Positions 16,619 through 25,874 of a stretch of DNA of 64,000 nt are shown in pieces. The notes beneath the pieces were generated by a model. The model had not been told where the DNA came from. It worked only from the letters and a program-made list of their open reading frames with translations, and ran no database searches. Each line of letters starts with the position of its first letter. Position 1 is the stretch's first letter. Source of the stretch: an uncultured Christensenellaceae bacterium (GTDB taxonomy: Bacteria > Bacillota > Clostridia > Christensenellales > CAG-314); assembly GCA_910586905.1 (NCBI GenBank), contig CAJUIV010000004.1:1-64000 (forward strand), read 5' to 3'. Both the position numbers and the translations under genes were made by a program.

Positions 16619-16638
16619 TACTATTACTGACATAATAT
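16619..16638 (+). repeat. 20-base recurrent motif, copy 1
   Basis: TACTATTACTGACATAATAT. It differs by one base from the copies at 46320 and 56057. It contains TATTA and TAATA as a dyad six bases apart. It lies in the gap between the convergent valS and mazF. Apart from this motif and the two terminators, the 16473-16833 gap holds nothing I recognise. Confidence 0.8.
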
Positions 16639-16789
16639 GTTAAATCTAACGAATAGAACTGAATTTACATCGAATTATATAACAAATTATTATAACTTAT
16701 TTCTAATCGTGAAAACCGCAAGTCCGCTATTTAACCGTATTGCGCGTTTAATTCAAAACGTTAGTTTACGCGCTACGGATAAAAAACGC

Positions 16790-16850
16790 AAAAAGTCCGG
16801 GATTTAAAACTTGTACGGCAAACCGTACCGTTTTTAAAAAAATCCCAGAC
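16790..16850 (-). terminator. Compound terminator of mazF
   Basis: On the - strand GTCTGGGATTT (overlapping the mazF stop) pairs with AAATCCCGGAC, enclosing a second hairpin GTACGG/CCGTAC, followed by TTTTTGCGTTTTTT. Confidence 0.75.
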
Positions 16851-17196
16851 TGACAAGCAGAGCGTCGTTTATTTGTTGCATCGTTTCGGGCGGAAGTTCG
16901 CCGATTTTTTCTTTTATTCGACTTTTGTCTATCGTTCGTATTTGTTCGAGAAGCACTACGGAATCTTTGGGAAGAGGCGAGTGTTCTTTCGATAATTCTA
17001 TATGCGTCGGCAATTTAGCTTTCGTAAGTTTAGAAGTAGTGGCTGCCGCTATCACGGTAGGACTGTACTTGTTCCCGACGTCGTTTTGCAAAACGACGAT
17101 AGGACGTATGCCTCCCTGTTCGCTGCCTACTACCGGGTTTAAATCCGCGTAATAAATTTCTCCGCGTTTTATCAATGCTTCGCTGTGTGTTTTCAC
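16834..17196 (-). CDS. MazF/EndoA-type mRNA interferase
   Basis: A sequence-specific endoribonuclease toxin of the PemK/MazF family, 120 residues, the size of Bacillus EndoA. It has IKRGEIYYADLNPVVGSEQG, the conserved GG.RP.VV.QND with its Arg, and the ATTS segment that places the active-site Thr. I chose the GTG at 17196 because CAAGGAG lies about eight bases upstream; an earlier ATG at 17241 has no such site. No antitoxin gene of the usual MazE/EndoAI kind was seen in the 350 bases upstream. The partner may be elsewhere, or the toxin may be solitary. Confidence 0.9.
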   Translation of the reverse strand: MKTHSEALIKRGEIYYADLNPVVGSEQGGIRPIVVLQNDVGNKYSPTVIAAATTSKLTKAKLPTHIELSKEHSPLPKDSVVLLEQIRTIDKSRIKEKIGELPPETMQQINDALLVSLGFF

Positions 17197-17363
17197 GGGT
17201 AAAGCTCCTTGTCGTAAATTTGCGACAAAACCTTCTCCCAAACGCGCAATAAATATTGACCGTTCCGTTTGTAGACTATGTAAAAACCATCAAAAAAGTT
17301 CGTCGCTTTTCGTTATGATTATTGACAGAAAAGTCTTCGTTTATTCCGAATTTTATCAGACTG

Positions 17364-17392
17364 TTGACAACGGTATTTTAGAGTAGTATTAT
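17364..17392 (+). promoter_or_regulatory. Strong sigma-A promoter for the gene at 17552
   Basis: TTGACA (17364-17369), a 17-base spacer, TATTAT (17387-17392). The leader is about 150 bases and includes the hairpin GGTTC/GAACC within GGGG...CCCC near 17494-17522. Confidence 0.82.
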
Positions 17393-17551
17393 ATTTCTAA
17401 CGCGATAACTATGTAACGATTTTTCGCAATTAGATTTTCGTTTACGGCGTTACGTTTGTTTTTGAGTAATTAAAAAAACTTAACCGAAAAAAATCGGGGC
17501 TTAGGCGGTTCGGATGAACCCCTAAAACGTATTTCGCTTTGGGAGAAAATT

Positions 17552-19627
17552 ATGTCTTCTAAGTTAATTTTTAAAAACGGAAAAAGTAAAACGGCAGCGA
17601 TAGTACTTTCGTCGGTTTCTTTCGCGTTGTCTTTTGCGGCGCTTACAGTGTATTTTACGGGTAATTTCTTTGCCGTATGGTTGGCTTTGCCTCTTGTTTT
17701 GGCATTTTTGGCCGGTTTTGTACTCACTATCTGCGCCGTTGCCGTAAATCCTAAACTGCTTACCGCAGCAAGCGTCGTAACGATGTTAAGCCACTTTTTG
17801 CTGCTGTTCGCCGTATTGTCGCAGGCGTCTGATTGCGTAATTTTCGAAGATTTGCCGAAGTGGGTGCAAATAGTCGTTCCTATAGCGTTAGCCGCGTTGT
17901 TCGCTGCGTTTTACGTCGGTTTTGCCGTAGTTGCGTCGAAACAATCCAAAAGCGGCGCGGAGCGTAATAAAAGCGTCAAGCCTCTGTTCGTATTGCTTAT
18001 AATCGTCGTGGCGCTTATTTTGGGTTTCGACGTTGCAAGTGCCGTACTCGGTCAAAAAAGTATACTGTCCAAGAAAGAGTATTTGGGCGGAAAAAAATCC
18101 GCGTACCAAATATTTTACGAATTTAACGATCATGACTCGTATTTTCAGACGTATTGGACGGACGCAAACGGCGACACGAATTTGGTTGTTTACGACTATT
18201 CAAACCGAGTTTCTTTGGACATTAACGAACAATATACTGCAATCGACTACTGTACCGTCGCTCTTTCGCAAATGGTGCCGGACGGTTCGGTGCGGATAAA
18301 CGATTGCTTAATGTTGAAAAGCGGTTCCGATTATCAAGAAATAATTAAAAATTATACCGCTTATCCGCAATACCTACTGGTTTTGTACGAGTACAGTTGG
18401 GAAAACGACGTTGAATTACTGAAGTTTAACGGACATTATAAAGACGGTTTTTATTCCGCGCGTCAGATGTTCGAAACTGTAAATAACGTCAATCTCGCGC
18501 GTACCGATTCTTATAAAATCGTGCCGAAAAGTTATTCTTATTTCGGCTTTGCGAATTCGCCTTCTTTAACGAAACTTAATAGAAACTCGTTAACTATAGC
18601 CGAGGTTAAAACTGTTTATCGGTTTCCGAACGTATTTTTCGCCGCTGCGGCAATATGCGGTTTAACGGCGTTATATCTGCTTGCGGTCCGTTGCGAAATT
18701 GTAGAAGCGGATACGCGCGCAGCGATAAAAACTTCAGGCGCGTATAATTTAAACGGTATGCAAAATCGCCTTGTAAAGCAAAATATAGCTTTAAACGTAT
18801 TTTTGACCGTAGTTACTTTGGGAATTTACGGTTACGTATGGTTTTATTATATCGCCAAAAATGCGCGCGTTCTTAAAAACGACGGCTTGGACGGCGTAGG
18901 CGACGAAGTGGCTTTGCGCGTTGTCGGAGGGGGCGTATACGCCGCTTATTGGTATTACAGCCGTTCCAAATCGTTCTCCGAATTTACTTCGGAACGCGGT
19001 TTGACCGATAAATGTCTTTCGCCTGTTTCCTACCTGATACTGAGCGTATTCTCTTTCGGTATATTGCCTTTGTGTCTTTTTACAAACGACGTCAACGGTA
19101 TTATCGACCGATTGAACGGCGGCGAGGAGCAGTCCGCTGCCGACGCCGCAACGCTTCGTCTTATGGAAAATAAGCTTGAATTGGTAAAGACCGTTTTGCT
19201 AAGCGTCGTAACGTTGGGTATTTACTACGTTATAACCGTTTCGCGCGTGGTCAATCGCGTCAACATTTTAAAAGGCAACGCGCCGGCAAGCACTAAACGG
19301 CTTGTATGCTTGTTTTTGGTTCCGTTTTATTGGATTTATTTTCTTGCCGTGTATCTAGACAAGTTAAACGAAGACGGCAATCGCGCGGTTCTCGAAGCTT
19401 GGCTGGTCAATATTCTTCCTTTTTACGGAACCTATTGGCTTATCAAAAATGCGGACGGTCTTTTTAGAACCGCAAACGAATACTACGTAAAGTATCGCAC
19501 GAGCGCGGCGTTAAACGTATTGTTTGCGTTTTTGCCGGCGGTCGGTTTCGGCGTGATTCTTTCCGTTTTAGACAGAGTTTCCGCTCGTATTGATATACCC
19601 GGCGAAGAAACGGCGGAGCAGATATAA
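17552..19627 (+). CDS. Large membrane protein with two DUF4234-like modules
   Basis: A 691-residue protein. The N-terminal third has about five hydrophobic helices. A soluble, Tyr-rich domain follows (about 175-360). Then come two related membrane modules: one from residue 403, with NIALNVFLTVVTLGIYGYVW, and one from residue 541, with LVKTVLLSVVTLGIYY. The VTLGIY core is the hallmark of DUF4234. Duplication of that module in one chain is noteworthy. GGGAGAAAATT precedes the ATG. Function is unknown; it is transcribed alone from the promoter at 17364 and followed by a terminator. Confidence 0.8.
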   Translation: MSSKLIFKNGKSKTAAIVLSSVSFALSFAALTVYFTGNFFAVWLALPLVLAFLAGFVLTICAVAVNPKLLTAASVVTMLSHFLLLFAVLSQASDCVIFEDLPKWVQIVVPIALAALFAAFYVGFAVVASKQSKSGAERNKSVKPLFVLLIIVVALILGFDVASAVLGQKSILSKKEYLGGKKSAYQIFYEFNDHDSYFQTYWTDANGDTNLVVYDYSNRVSLDINEQYTAIDYCTVALSQMVPDGSVRINDCLMLKSGSDYQEIIKNYTAYPQYLLVLYEYSWENDVELLKFNGHYKDGFYSARQMFETVNNVNLARTDSYKIVPKSYSYFGFANSPSLTKLNRNSLTIAEVKTVYRFPNVFFAAAAICGLTALYLLAVRCEIVEADTRAAIKTSGAYNLNGMQNRLVKQNIALNVFLTVVTLGIYGYVWFYYIAKNARVLKNDGLDGVGDEVALRVVGGGVYAAYWYYSRSKSFSEFTSERGLTDKCLSPVSYLILSVFSFGILPLCLFTNDVNGIIDRLNGGEEQSAADAATLRLMENKLELVKTVLLSVVTLGIYYVITVSRVVNRVNILKGNAPASTKRLVCLFLVPFYWIYFLAVYLDKLNEDGNRAVLEAWLVNILPFYGTYWLIKNADGLFRTANEYYVKYRTSAALNVLFAFLPAVGFGVILSVLDRVSARIDIPGEETAEQI

Positions 19628-19663
19628 TCGATATTAGTCCTCTTGGAATTTCCGACGCAATTC

Positions 19664-19695
19664 AGCCTGCGGTTTTACCGCGGGCTTTTGTTTTA
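19664..19695 (+). terminator. Terminator after the DUF4234-type gene
   Basis: GCCTGCGG pairs with CCGCGGGC (one T-G pair), followed by TTTTGTTTT. Confidence 0.85.
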
Positions 19696-20132
19696 CAATA
19701 AAGCAATCAACTGGGTTTAATTGGACTTATATAGTTTTTATTACATCGTAAAACGGTAATTGGGCTTTACCGGAACCAACTTCGTTGTTTTACGATATCA
19801 TAAAATAATTAACGGTAACTAAACTGCTTTAACTGCAACTGACTGCAGCCAACCGCAATTATACAACACATCGCGCAACTGATTTTGCGTTAGTCGATTT
19901 TGTAATTTGTGTGTGTTATTTAATAAAGCAACCGACTAGGATTTAATAAGTTATTATTACGTCGTACCACATTGAAAGGCATATTATTGAGTAAATTGTG
20001 TTCGTGTGCGTTATAATACGTAATGCCGTTACGTCCGTTATAACATCAACTGTTTTTGCTTTGGCGTGGGTTAATCCGCAAACGCCGAAAATCTACAATT
20101 TTGTCGAAATTGCTATTTTGTTTGTCCGTTTA
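19696..20132. other. AT-rich intergenic region with inverted and duplicated blocks
   Basis: No gene seen. A nested inverted repeat ATCGTAAAAC...GTTTTACGAT (19745-19796) has CGGTAA/TTACCG inside it. A degenerate copy of about 50 bases at 19697-19753 recurs at 19922-19970 (AATAAAGCAA.C.ACT.GG). A hairpin at 20010-20044 has arms GTTATAA and ACGTAA with their complements. Confidence 0.55.
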
Positions 20133-20161
20133 TTGACACCGCGCGATATAAAGAGTAAAAT
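20133..20161 (+). promoter_or_regulatory. Sigma-A promoter of lgt
   Basis: TTGACA (20133-20138), a 17-base spacer, TAAAAT (20156-20161). Confidence 0.82.
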
Positions 20162-20194
20162 ATATTATAATTTTAACATAAGAAGGTGCGACTT

Positions 20195-21787
20195 TTGACT
20201 AATTTACTTGCCGATTCCTTCGTGTTCGGCGGCAAAAATTTCGGTTTGTGCGTAGACGCGTATCATCCGTATTTAAGCGTTTTCGGGATAGAAATTTATC
20301 TGTACGCTTTATGTATCGTAACGGGTATGTGTCTGGCGATTTTAACCGCAGGTTTGTATTTCAAAAAACGCGGTTACGACCCTTACGATATAACGATTTA
20401 CGCTTTGGCGGTTATTCCCATAGGCGTTTTGGGAGCGCGCGCTTACGTTTACATCTTCCCGTGGAGCGGCGGCTCTGCCGATTGGTCTACGTATTTCGAT
20501 TTTCGCAGCGGCGGATTGGGCATTTACGGCGGCGTAATAATGGGGTATCTCGCCGCGTTGGTTTGTTCTAAATTTAAAAAACAGGATTTCCGTATCGTAG
20601 CAGACGCGATAATGCCGGGACTGTTTTTGGCTCAAAGTTTGGGTCGGTGGGGTAACTTTTCCAATCAGGAAGCGTACGGTAATCTTATAACCGCAGACTA
20701 TAACGCGCTTCCCAACTTTTTCGAGTGGATAAATGGCGGCACCCGCCACGGTTTTAACGGATACGCCGTTTGGATAGACGGGGCGCACGCAGGAAGCGCC
20801 GGAGCGGGCTGGTATCAGGCTACTTTCTTTTACGAAAGCGTTTGCACGTTTTTGGGATTTTTGATTTGTGTGCTGGTTTTAACCCGCAGTAAGCGTTACA
20901 AGCTCGGATGGTGCGCGGCGTTTTACGGAATCTACTACGGTATCGTCCGTCTTGTTATCGAGGGTTTTCGCACCGACAGCTTATATCTGTTCGTAGGTCA
21001 TATCGAAACGGACATAAAAATATCCCAGTTGGTTTCGGTATTCGCTATAATTTTCGGAGTGTTGACTCTTACCAAAATTTACCGTAAGGAAATTCACGCT
21101 TTATACAAAAAACTGTTTAAAAACGATTTGGACGAAATTTCCAAATCCCGCTGGATATTGCTTTCGGTATCCGTCGCGCTTTTGGGAGTAGCGGTAGCTA
21201 TGTTCGTTTTGTGCGCGGAAGAAAAGACTGCAAACGGCAAAGGCGGCGAATCCTATCTTATCGCGGGCGTAATATCTCTTGCCGTATCGGTATATTCCGC
21301 TCTGGGAGTATGGTCGCTGTGGGACAGACTTAGAATATATTGTCCCGATTGTCAATCGCAAGCGGTTCTTAGCGAATTTTGGCAAACGGAATACGAAAAA
21401 TCGTTGACGGAAACCGTTTGTTACGGGGCGGCGATGGGTGTTCTGCTTGTTTTCGGACTGTTTTCGCTTATCGCTTGGGGAATCGTAGCAAAAATACCAA
21501 ACGGTACGGTATTGTTTGTTGCATGTTTAGCCTGTATAGCGGCTATCGCGGCTACAAAGTTTGTGCCATCGTTAAAGGCGTTGTTAAAAACATCGAAAAC
21601 GCAGTCGAACGCTTTGCGCGAGTGTCAATGCGGTAAATCTTGCGGCGGAAAATTGAACAAATTTTTGCTTTTTGTTTTTCCTCCCAAGGTATACTTGGAT
21701 TACGGCGTAGAAAACTTAAAACCGTATATCGACGAAGAAGCGCAGGCGAAAAAGGCGGCTCGCAAAGAAAAAAAACAATCGAAATAA
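20195..21787 (+). CDS. lgt: Prolipoprotein diacylglyceryl transferase with C-terminal extension
   Basis: Adds diacylglycerol to the lipobox cysteine of lipoproteins such as the binding protein at 11983. The Lgt core covers about residues 1-285: FRSGGLGIYGG and the signature GRWGNFSNQEAYG near residue 150 are clear. Standard Lgt proteins have about 270 residues; this one has 530. The extra part has at least four more hydrophobic helices and two cysteine pairs (CPDC, and CQCGKSCGG near the end). I prefer the TTG at 20195, seven bases after AGAAGG, over the GTG at 20186, which overlaps that site. Confidence 0.9.
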   Translation: MTNLLADSFVFGGKNFGLCVDAYHPYLSVFGIEIYLYALCIVTGMCLAILTAGLYFKKRGYDPYDITIYALAVIPIGVLGARAYVYIFPWSGGSADWSTYFDFRSGGLGIYGGVIMGYLAALVCSKFKKQDFRIVADAIMPGLFLAQSLGRWGNFSNQEAYGNLITADYNALPNFFEWINGGTRHGFNGYAVWIDGAHAGSAGAGWYQATFFYESVCTFLGFLICVLVLTRSKRYKLGWCAAFYGIYYGIVRLVIEGFRTDSLYLFVGHIETDIKISQLVSVFAIIFGVLTLTKIYRKEIHALYKKLFKNDLDEISKSRWILLSVSVALLGVAVAMFVLCAEEKTANGKGGESYLIAGVISLAVSVYSALGVWSLWDRLRIYCPDCQSQAVLSEFWQTEYEKSLTETVCYGAAMGVLLVFGLFSLIAWGIVAKIPNGTVLFVACLACIAAIAATKFVPSLKALLKTSKTQSNALRECQCGKSCGGKLNKFLLFVFPPKVYLDYGVENLKPYIDEEAQAKKAARKEKKQSK

Positions 21788-21799
21788 GGAAGGTAAAGA

Positions 21800-22189
21800 T
21801 TGGTGGTATGGACTATACTCGCGTTATTGGTAGTCAATATTGCTGTTCCCAGACTCGCACAAATACGAACTGACGCCGACAACAGATATTTTAAATTGAT
21901 AAAGCTTAAAAAAAGCGCCTTTCTCTTTACCGGTCCGGGTATGCGGGACGTTGCCGAGAGCGGCATAGCCATTCCCATATTGATTACGCAGCTTATCGGA
22001 TATGCTGCCGCGTTAACGGTAACGTTGGTAACGGTAGTTTTGTACTTGTGTAAAGTACCTGAGAATACGCTTTGGATTGTAATATTCGTAATAACGGGCG
22101 TTAACTTTTTGCAAACGATTATAATAACGTTGGCTTTTGAAAGAGTTTCCGTATTGCGAAAACGAAGAAATTATAAACCTAAAAAATAA
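21800..22189 (+). CDS. Small membrane protein, unknown
   Basis: A 129-residue protein with hydrophobic helices at about 1-17, 53-85 and 90-113, and a basic C-terminus (KRRNYKPKK). GGAAGG seven bases upstream supports a TTG start at 21800; a GTG follows immediately. It sits 12 bases after lgt and 11 bases before pncB, so it is probably in one operon with them. No family was recognised. Confidence 0.65.
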   Translation: MVVWTILALLVVNIAVPRLAQIRTDADNRYFKLIKLKKSAFLFTGPGMRDVAESGIAIPILITQLIGYAAALTVTLVTVVLYLCKVPENTLWIVIFVITGVNFLQTIIITLAFERVSVLRKRRNYKPKK

Positions 22190-22200
22190 TAAGGATAATT

Positions 22201-23640
22201 ATGAGAAATTTAACGTTACTAACCGATTTTTATGAATTGACTATGATGTACGGCTATTTTCTGCAAGGAAAACAGGACGAAGTCGCAACTTTCGATTTGT
22301 TTTTCCGTCCCTTCGAGGAAAGTAATTTCTGTATCGCCGCAGGACTTGAGCAAGCGGTAGAGTACGTAAATAATTTACATTTTACTAAGGAAGATATCGA
22401 ATACTTGCGTTCAACAAAGGCTTTTAACGATGCGTTTTTGTCTTGGCTATCGGACTTCCGTTTTACCGGAAGTATCAAAGCCGTACCGGAGGGGACGGTA
22501 GTTTTTCCATACGAACCGCTTATGATAATAACCGCGCCTATCTGTCAGGCGCAGCTTATGGAAGCGGCTTTGCTGAATATAATCAATTTTCAGACTTTGA
22601 TAGCTACCAAAGCGCGAAGAGTGTGTCATGCGGCAAGTCCGGCGGGAGTATTGGAATTCGGGCTGAGAAGAGCGCAAGCTCCCGACGCGTCGATTTACGG
22701 GGCTAGAGCGGCGGTTGTGGGCGGATGTACTTCGACAAGTAACGTTTTGTGCTGTCAAATGTTCGGCATGCCCCCTAAGGGTACGCACGCTCACAGTTGG
22801 GTTATGTCTTTCCCTACGGAATTGGACGCTTTTATGGCGTACGCAAACACTTATCCGGACGGCTGCTTGCTGCTTGTCGATACGTACGATACGTTAAATT
22901 CGGGAGTTCCCAACGCAATAAAGGTATTCGATTATCTCAAGAAAAACGGACATAAACCTCTCGGTATCCGTTTGGATAGCGGCGACTTAGCTTATTTGTC
23001 GAAAGAAGCGCGTAAAATGTTAGACGCGGCGGGACACGCCGATTGCAACATATTCGCAAGCTCGGATATCGACGAATACGTTTTGGTGTCCCTAAAAGAA
23101 CAGGGAGCTAAAATCGACACGTACGGTGTAGGTACAAAAATGATAACGAGCCACAAAACGCCTAGTCTCGGCGGAGTTTACAAACTTGCGAATTTGAACG
23201 TAGACGGCAAAAATTATCCTAAAATGAAAATATCCGATAATCCCGTCAAAATGACGAATCCCGGAGTTAAAACGGTATACCGTCTGTTCGATAGAAAAAC
23301 GGACAAAGCAGTTGCCGACGTGATTTGTCTTGCCGACGAAAAAATCGACGAAAGCAAAACTCTTACCATAACGCACCCCGTCGAACGCTGGAAAACCAAA
23401 GAGATAAACGACTTTTACGCAAAGGAACTTTATGCGGACGTTTTTGCCGACGGCAAATCTGTGTACGAATCGAAATCCGTTTACGAAATCGCCGAAGATT
23501 GCAAAAAAAGTCTCGACGGTTTTTGGGACGAATACAAACGACTTACTCAGCCGCACGCGTATAAAGTAGATTTATCCGATAAATTGTACGAATTGAAACA
23601 AAGTCTAATAATTGCCGAGCGCGAAACGGTGAAACGCTGA
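22201..23640 (+). CDS. pncB: Nicotinate phosphoribosyltransferase
   Basis: Makes nicotinate mononucleotide from nicotinate and PRPP, the entry to NAD salvage. The 479-residue protein begins LTLLTDFYELTMMYGYF as in the bacterial NAPRT family, and carries FGLRRAQAPDAS and LRLDSGDLAYLSK-like motifs (here IRLDSGDLAYLS). AAGGATAATT precedes the ATG. It shares one base with the divIVA-like gene downstream (TGATG), so the two are translated together. NAD made here also feeds the NAD-dependent ligase LigA at 59824. Confidence 0.95.
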   Translation: MRNLTLLTDFYELTMMYGYFLQGKQDEVATFDLFFRPFEESNFCIAAGLEQAVEYVNNLHFTKEDIEYLRSTKAFNDAFLSWLSDFRFTGSIKAVPEGTVVFPYEPLMIITAPICQAQLMEAALLNIINFQTLIATKARRVCHAASPAGVLEFGLRRAQAPDASIYGARAAVVGGCTSTSNVLCCQMFGMPPKGTHAHSWVMSFPTELDAFMAYANTYPDGCLLLVDTYDTLNSGVPNAIKVFDYLKKNGHKPLGIRLDSGDLAYLSKEARKMLDAAGHADCNIFASSDIDEYVLVSLKEQGAKIDTYGVGTKMITSHKTPSLGGVYKLANLNVDGKNYPKMKISDNPVKMTNPGVKTVYRLFDRKTDKAVADVICLADEKIDESKTLTITHPVERWKTKEINDFYAKELYADVFADGKSVYESKSVYEIAEDCKKSLDGFWDEYKRLTQPHAYKVDLSDKLYELKQSLIIAERETVKR

Positions 23641-24278
23641 TGGATTTTAAAAGAGTGTTTAGGGGGTACGACCCCGACGAAGTAGATAAGTATATAGCCG
23701 ATATTTCCGAAAAGGAACAAAAAATCCGCCGCGCACAAAAGGAACGTATAGACGAATTGTCCGATGAAAATTACGTTTTACGCGAACGTATAGGTAAATT
23801 TCAGGCGGATAGAAACGCTATTTCCGATTCTCTTGTGGCTTCTCAAAATTTAGCTATAACGATAGAGCAAGGCGCTAACGACTACGCAGATAAAGTTTTA
23901 CGTCAAGCAAAAACTTTTTACGCAACTTGGCAGGCGTACGCCCGGACCGTTGTCGCTACGTTTACCGACGAGGAACTTAAAGCCTTTAACGAACTGCAAA
24001 AAAAGATTGAATATACCATCGAGGAATACGAACAAAACACTCTCTGCAGTCTTCGCAAGCGCGAGCCGACTTCCGACGGCGCTTCGGACAAATCCGAGTC
24101 GAGCGTCGCCGCGGCAAACGGCGAACCGTCTGCGTCGGACAGACAAAATCCCATTGCCAAGGTTGCAAAAGCGGCGGAGCAGATTATCGATTTGCGCGAA
24201 CTCACTCGCGTCGAGGATTCTCTTGCGGATATCTGCGCCGATTTGGGACTGATTACGCCTGACAAAGAAAAAGAGTAA
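23640..24278 (+). CDS. DivIVA-domain protein
   Basis: A 212-residue protein starting MDFKRVFRGYDPDEVDKYI, the membrane-binding signature of DivIVA/GpsB proteins that mark curved membrane at poles or septa. A coiled coil covers about residues 25-75. The rest is acidic and Ala/Ser-rich and ends in a charged tail. Which family member (DivIVA, SepIVA-like or a specialised form) is unclear because the C-terminal part is not conserved. Its start overlaps the pncB stop by one base. Confidence 0.85.
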   Translation: MDFKRVFRGYDPDEVDKYIADISEKEQKIRRAQKERIDELSDENYVLRERIGKFQADRNAISDSLVASQNLAITIEQGANDYADKVLRQAKTFYATWQAYARTVVATFTDEELKAFNELQKKIEYTIEEYEQNTLCSLRKREPTSDGASDKSESSVAAANGEPSASDRQNPIAKVAKAAEQIIDLRELTRVEDSLADICADLGLITPDKEKE

Positions 24279-24332
24279 ATTTATAGCAAATATACATCAA
24301 TATAGCGATTTCGAGGTGTTTTATATACTACT

Positions 24333-25274
24333 ATGTTAGACGTAGTACTGGACGCATTGTTAGACAGCCTAATCGCAAGCCCGTTTTTGTTGGCGATTTA
24401 TCTGTTAATAGAGTTTTTGGAAGGAAACGTCAAAGCCCGTAACAAAACCGTTAAACTCTTAAACGGTAAACTTGCGCCGTTGGTGGCGGGAGGAGTCGGG
24501 CTTGTTCCTCAGTGCGGATTTTCCGTTATGGCAACGGATTTATATTGTCAAAATTATTTAAAGTTAGGTACGCTTATAGCTTTTTTCGTTGCGACAAGCG
24601 ACGAAGCTTTGCCTATTTTACTGACGAACAAAGATACTGTCGGAGTGGTTTGGATAGTGCTGCTCGTTAAAATTTGCTACGCCGTAATGTTGGGATACAT
24701 AATCAATCTTTTCGATAAGCGTAATTTACAAACGCTTTCGGATAACTTGGTCGTAGTCGAAGATTCTCACGGACCGCACGACCATAGCCATAGCGACGAA
24801 CGTTTGCGTGAAAACGGCGAAACCGCTTTGCACGTAAGCGAAGGCTGCTGTCATCACGAAATAAACGAGCGCAAAGGTTTTTGGAATTTTGTAAAACATC
24901 CGCTTTTGCATACGCTCAAAATATTCGTTTATATTTTCGCGGTTAACGCTGTGTTCGGTTTGCTGCTGTTTTATTTCGAACAGCCGATACGAAGTTTCGT
25001 TACTAAAATAGGTTTTTTTCAATGTTTCGTAACGGCTGCAATAGGGCTGATTCCCAACTGCGCAAGCAGCGTTATCATAACGGGAATGTATGCGGAGGGG
25101 CTCGTAAGCTTTTCCGCTTGTCTTGCCGGATTGGTATCTAACAGCGGTATTGCGCTTGCAGTGTTGTTTAAAGAGCGCAAACAGTGGCGGCGTAATTTGC
25201 TAATATTGTCCTTGATGTACGTTTTCGGCGTTGTTTTGGGCGCGGCTTCTTATTTTGTGGAACTGGCGGTTTAA
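24333..25274 (+). CDS. Putative heavy-metal/arsenic permease, ArsP_2 (DUF2899) type
   Basis: A 313-residue protein in two membrane halves, each with a Gly-Leu-(Val/Ile)-Pro motif: GLVPQCGFSVMATDLY at about 56-72 and GLIPNCASSVIITGMY near 237-252. Between them is a His-rich cytoplasmic loop (HGPHDHSHSDE, then CCHH) that could bind metal. This layout fits the ten-helix putative metal exporters. The substrate is not proven. GAGGTG lies some 14 bases upstream, a rather long spacing. yfcE follows 13 bases later. Confidence 0.8.
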   Translation: MLDVVLDALLDSLIASPFLLAIYLLIEFLEGNVKARNKTVKLLNGKLAPLVAGGVGLVPQCGFSVMATDLYCQNYLKLGTLIAFFVATSDEALPILLTNKDTVGVVWIVLLVKICYAVMLGYIINLFDKRNLQTLSDNLVVVEDSHGPHDHSHSDERLRENGETALHVSEGCCHHEINERKGFWNFVKHPLLHTLKIFVYIFAVNAVFGLLLFYFEQPIRSFVTKIGFFQCFVTAAIGLIPNCASSVIITGMYAEGLVSFSACLAGLVSNSGIALAVLFKERKQWRRNLLILSLMYVFGVVLGAASYFVELAV

Positions 25275-25287
25275 CGGGGGATTTACT

Positions 25288-25827
25288 ATGAAGTTTTTTA
25301 TAGCGACGGATATTCACGGCTCGGCTTATTGGACGCAAAAAGTGTTGCAAAAGTTCAATCAAACGCGTTCGGACGTTTTGGTTTTATTGGGAGACTTGTA
25401 TAATCACGGTCCGCGCAACCCTTTCCCGCAGGATTACTCACCGTTAAAAGTATCCGAAATTTTTAATTCGGTTTCGAATAAAATAATTTGGATACAAGGC
25501 AACTGCGACAGCGAAGTAGACCGTATGGTGAGCGATTTTTCTCAGCTCGGCGACCAACTGCTGCCTACACCTAACCGCCGATTTTATTTTACGCACGGAC
25601 ACGTTTATAACAAGAAAGTATTGCCGTCGGGGCTTATCGGCGGAGACGTTATGTTTTACGGGCATTTTCACGTCAGCGAAATAACCGAAGTTAACGGAGT
25701 AATATGCGTAAACGTCGGCAGCGCCGCGCTTCCTAAGGACGGAATAAACGCTTACTGCATAGCGGACGAAAAAGCGGTTACGCTTTATGATTTCGACGAT
25801 AACGTAATCTCCGCCCGTAATTTTTGA
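25288..25827 (+). CDS. yfcE: YfcE-family metallophosphodiesterase
   Basis: A metal-dependent phosphodiesterase of 179 residues. All five calcineurin-like motifs are visible: D8.H10, GDLYNHGPR (35-43), GNCD (71-74), THGH (102-105) and GHFH (125-128). The natural substrate of YfcE enzymes is not settled. The ATG at 25288 is preceded by GGGGGAT; the frame is open upstream but only through the end of the permease gene. Convergent with groEL; several hairpins lie between them. Confidence 0.9.
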   Translation: MKFFIATDIHGSAYWTQKVLQKFNQTRSDVLVLLGDLYNHGPRNPFPQDYSPLKVSEIFNSVSNKIIWIQGNCDSEVDRMVSDFSQLGDQLLPTPNRRFYFTHGHVYNKKVLPSGLIGGDVMFYGHFHVSEITEVNGVICVNVGSAALPKDGINAYCIADEKAVTLYDFDDNVISARNF

Positions 25828-25874
25828 GTATAATCTAAAACTATAACGACGGCAAAATGCCGCCGTTTGTTTGA

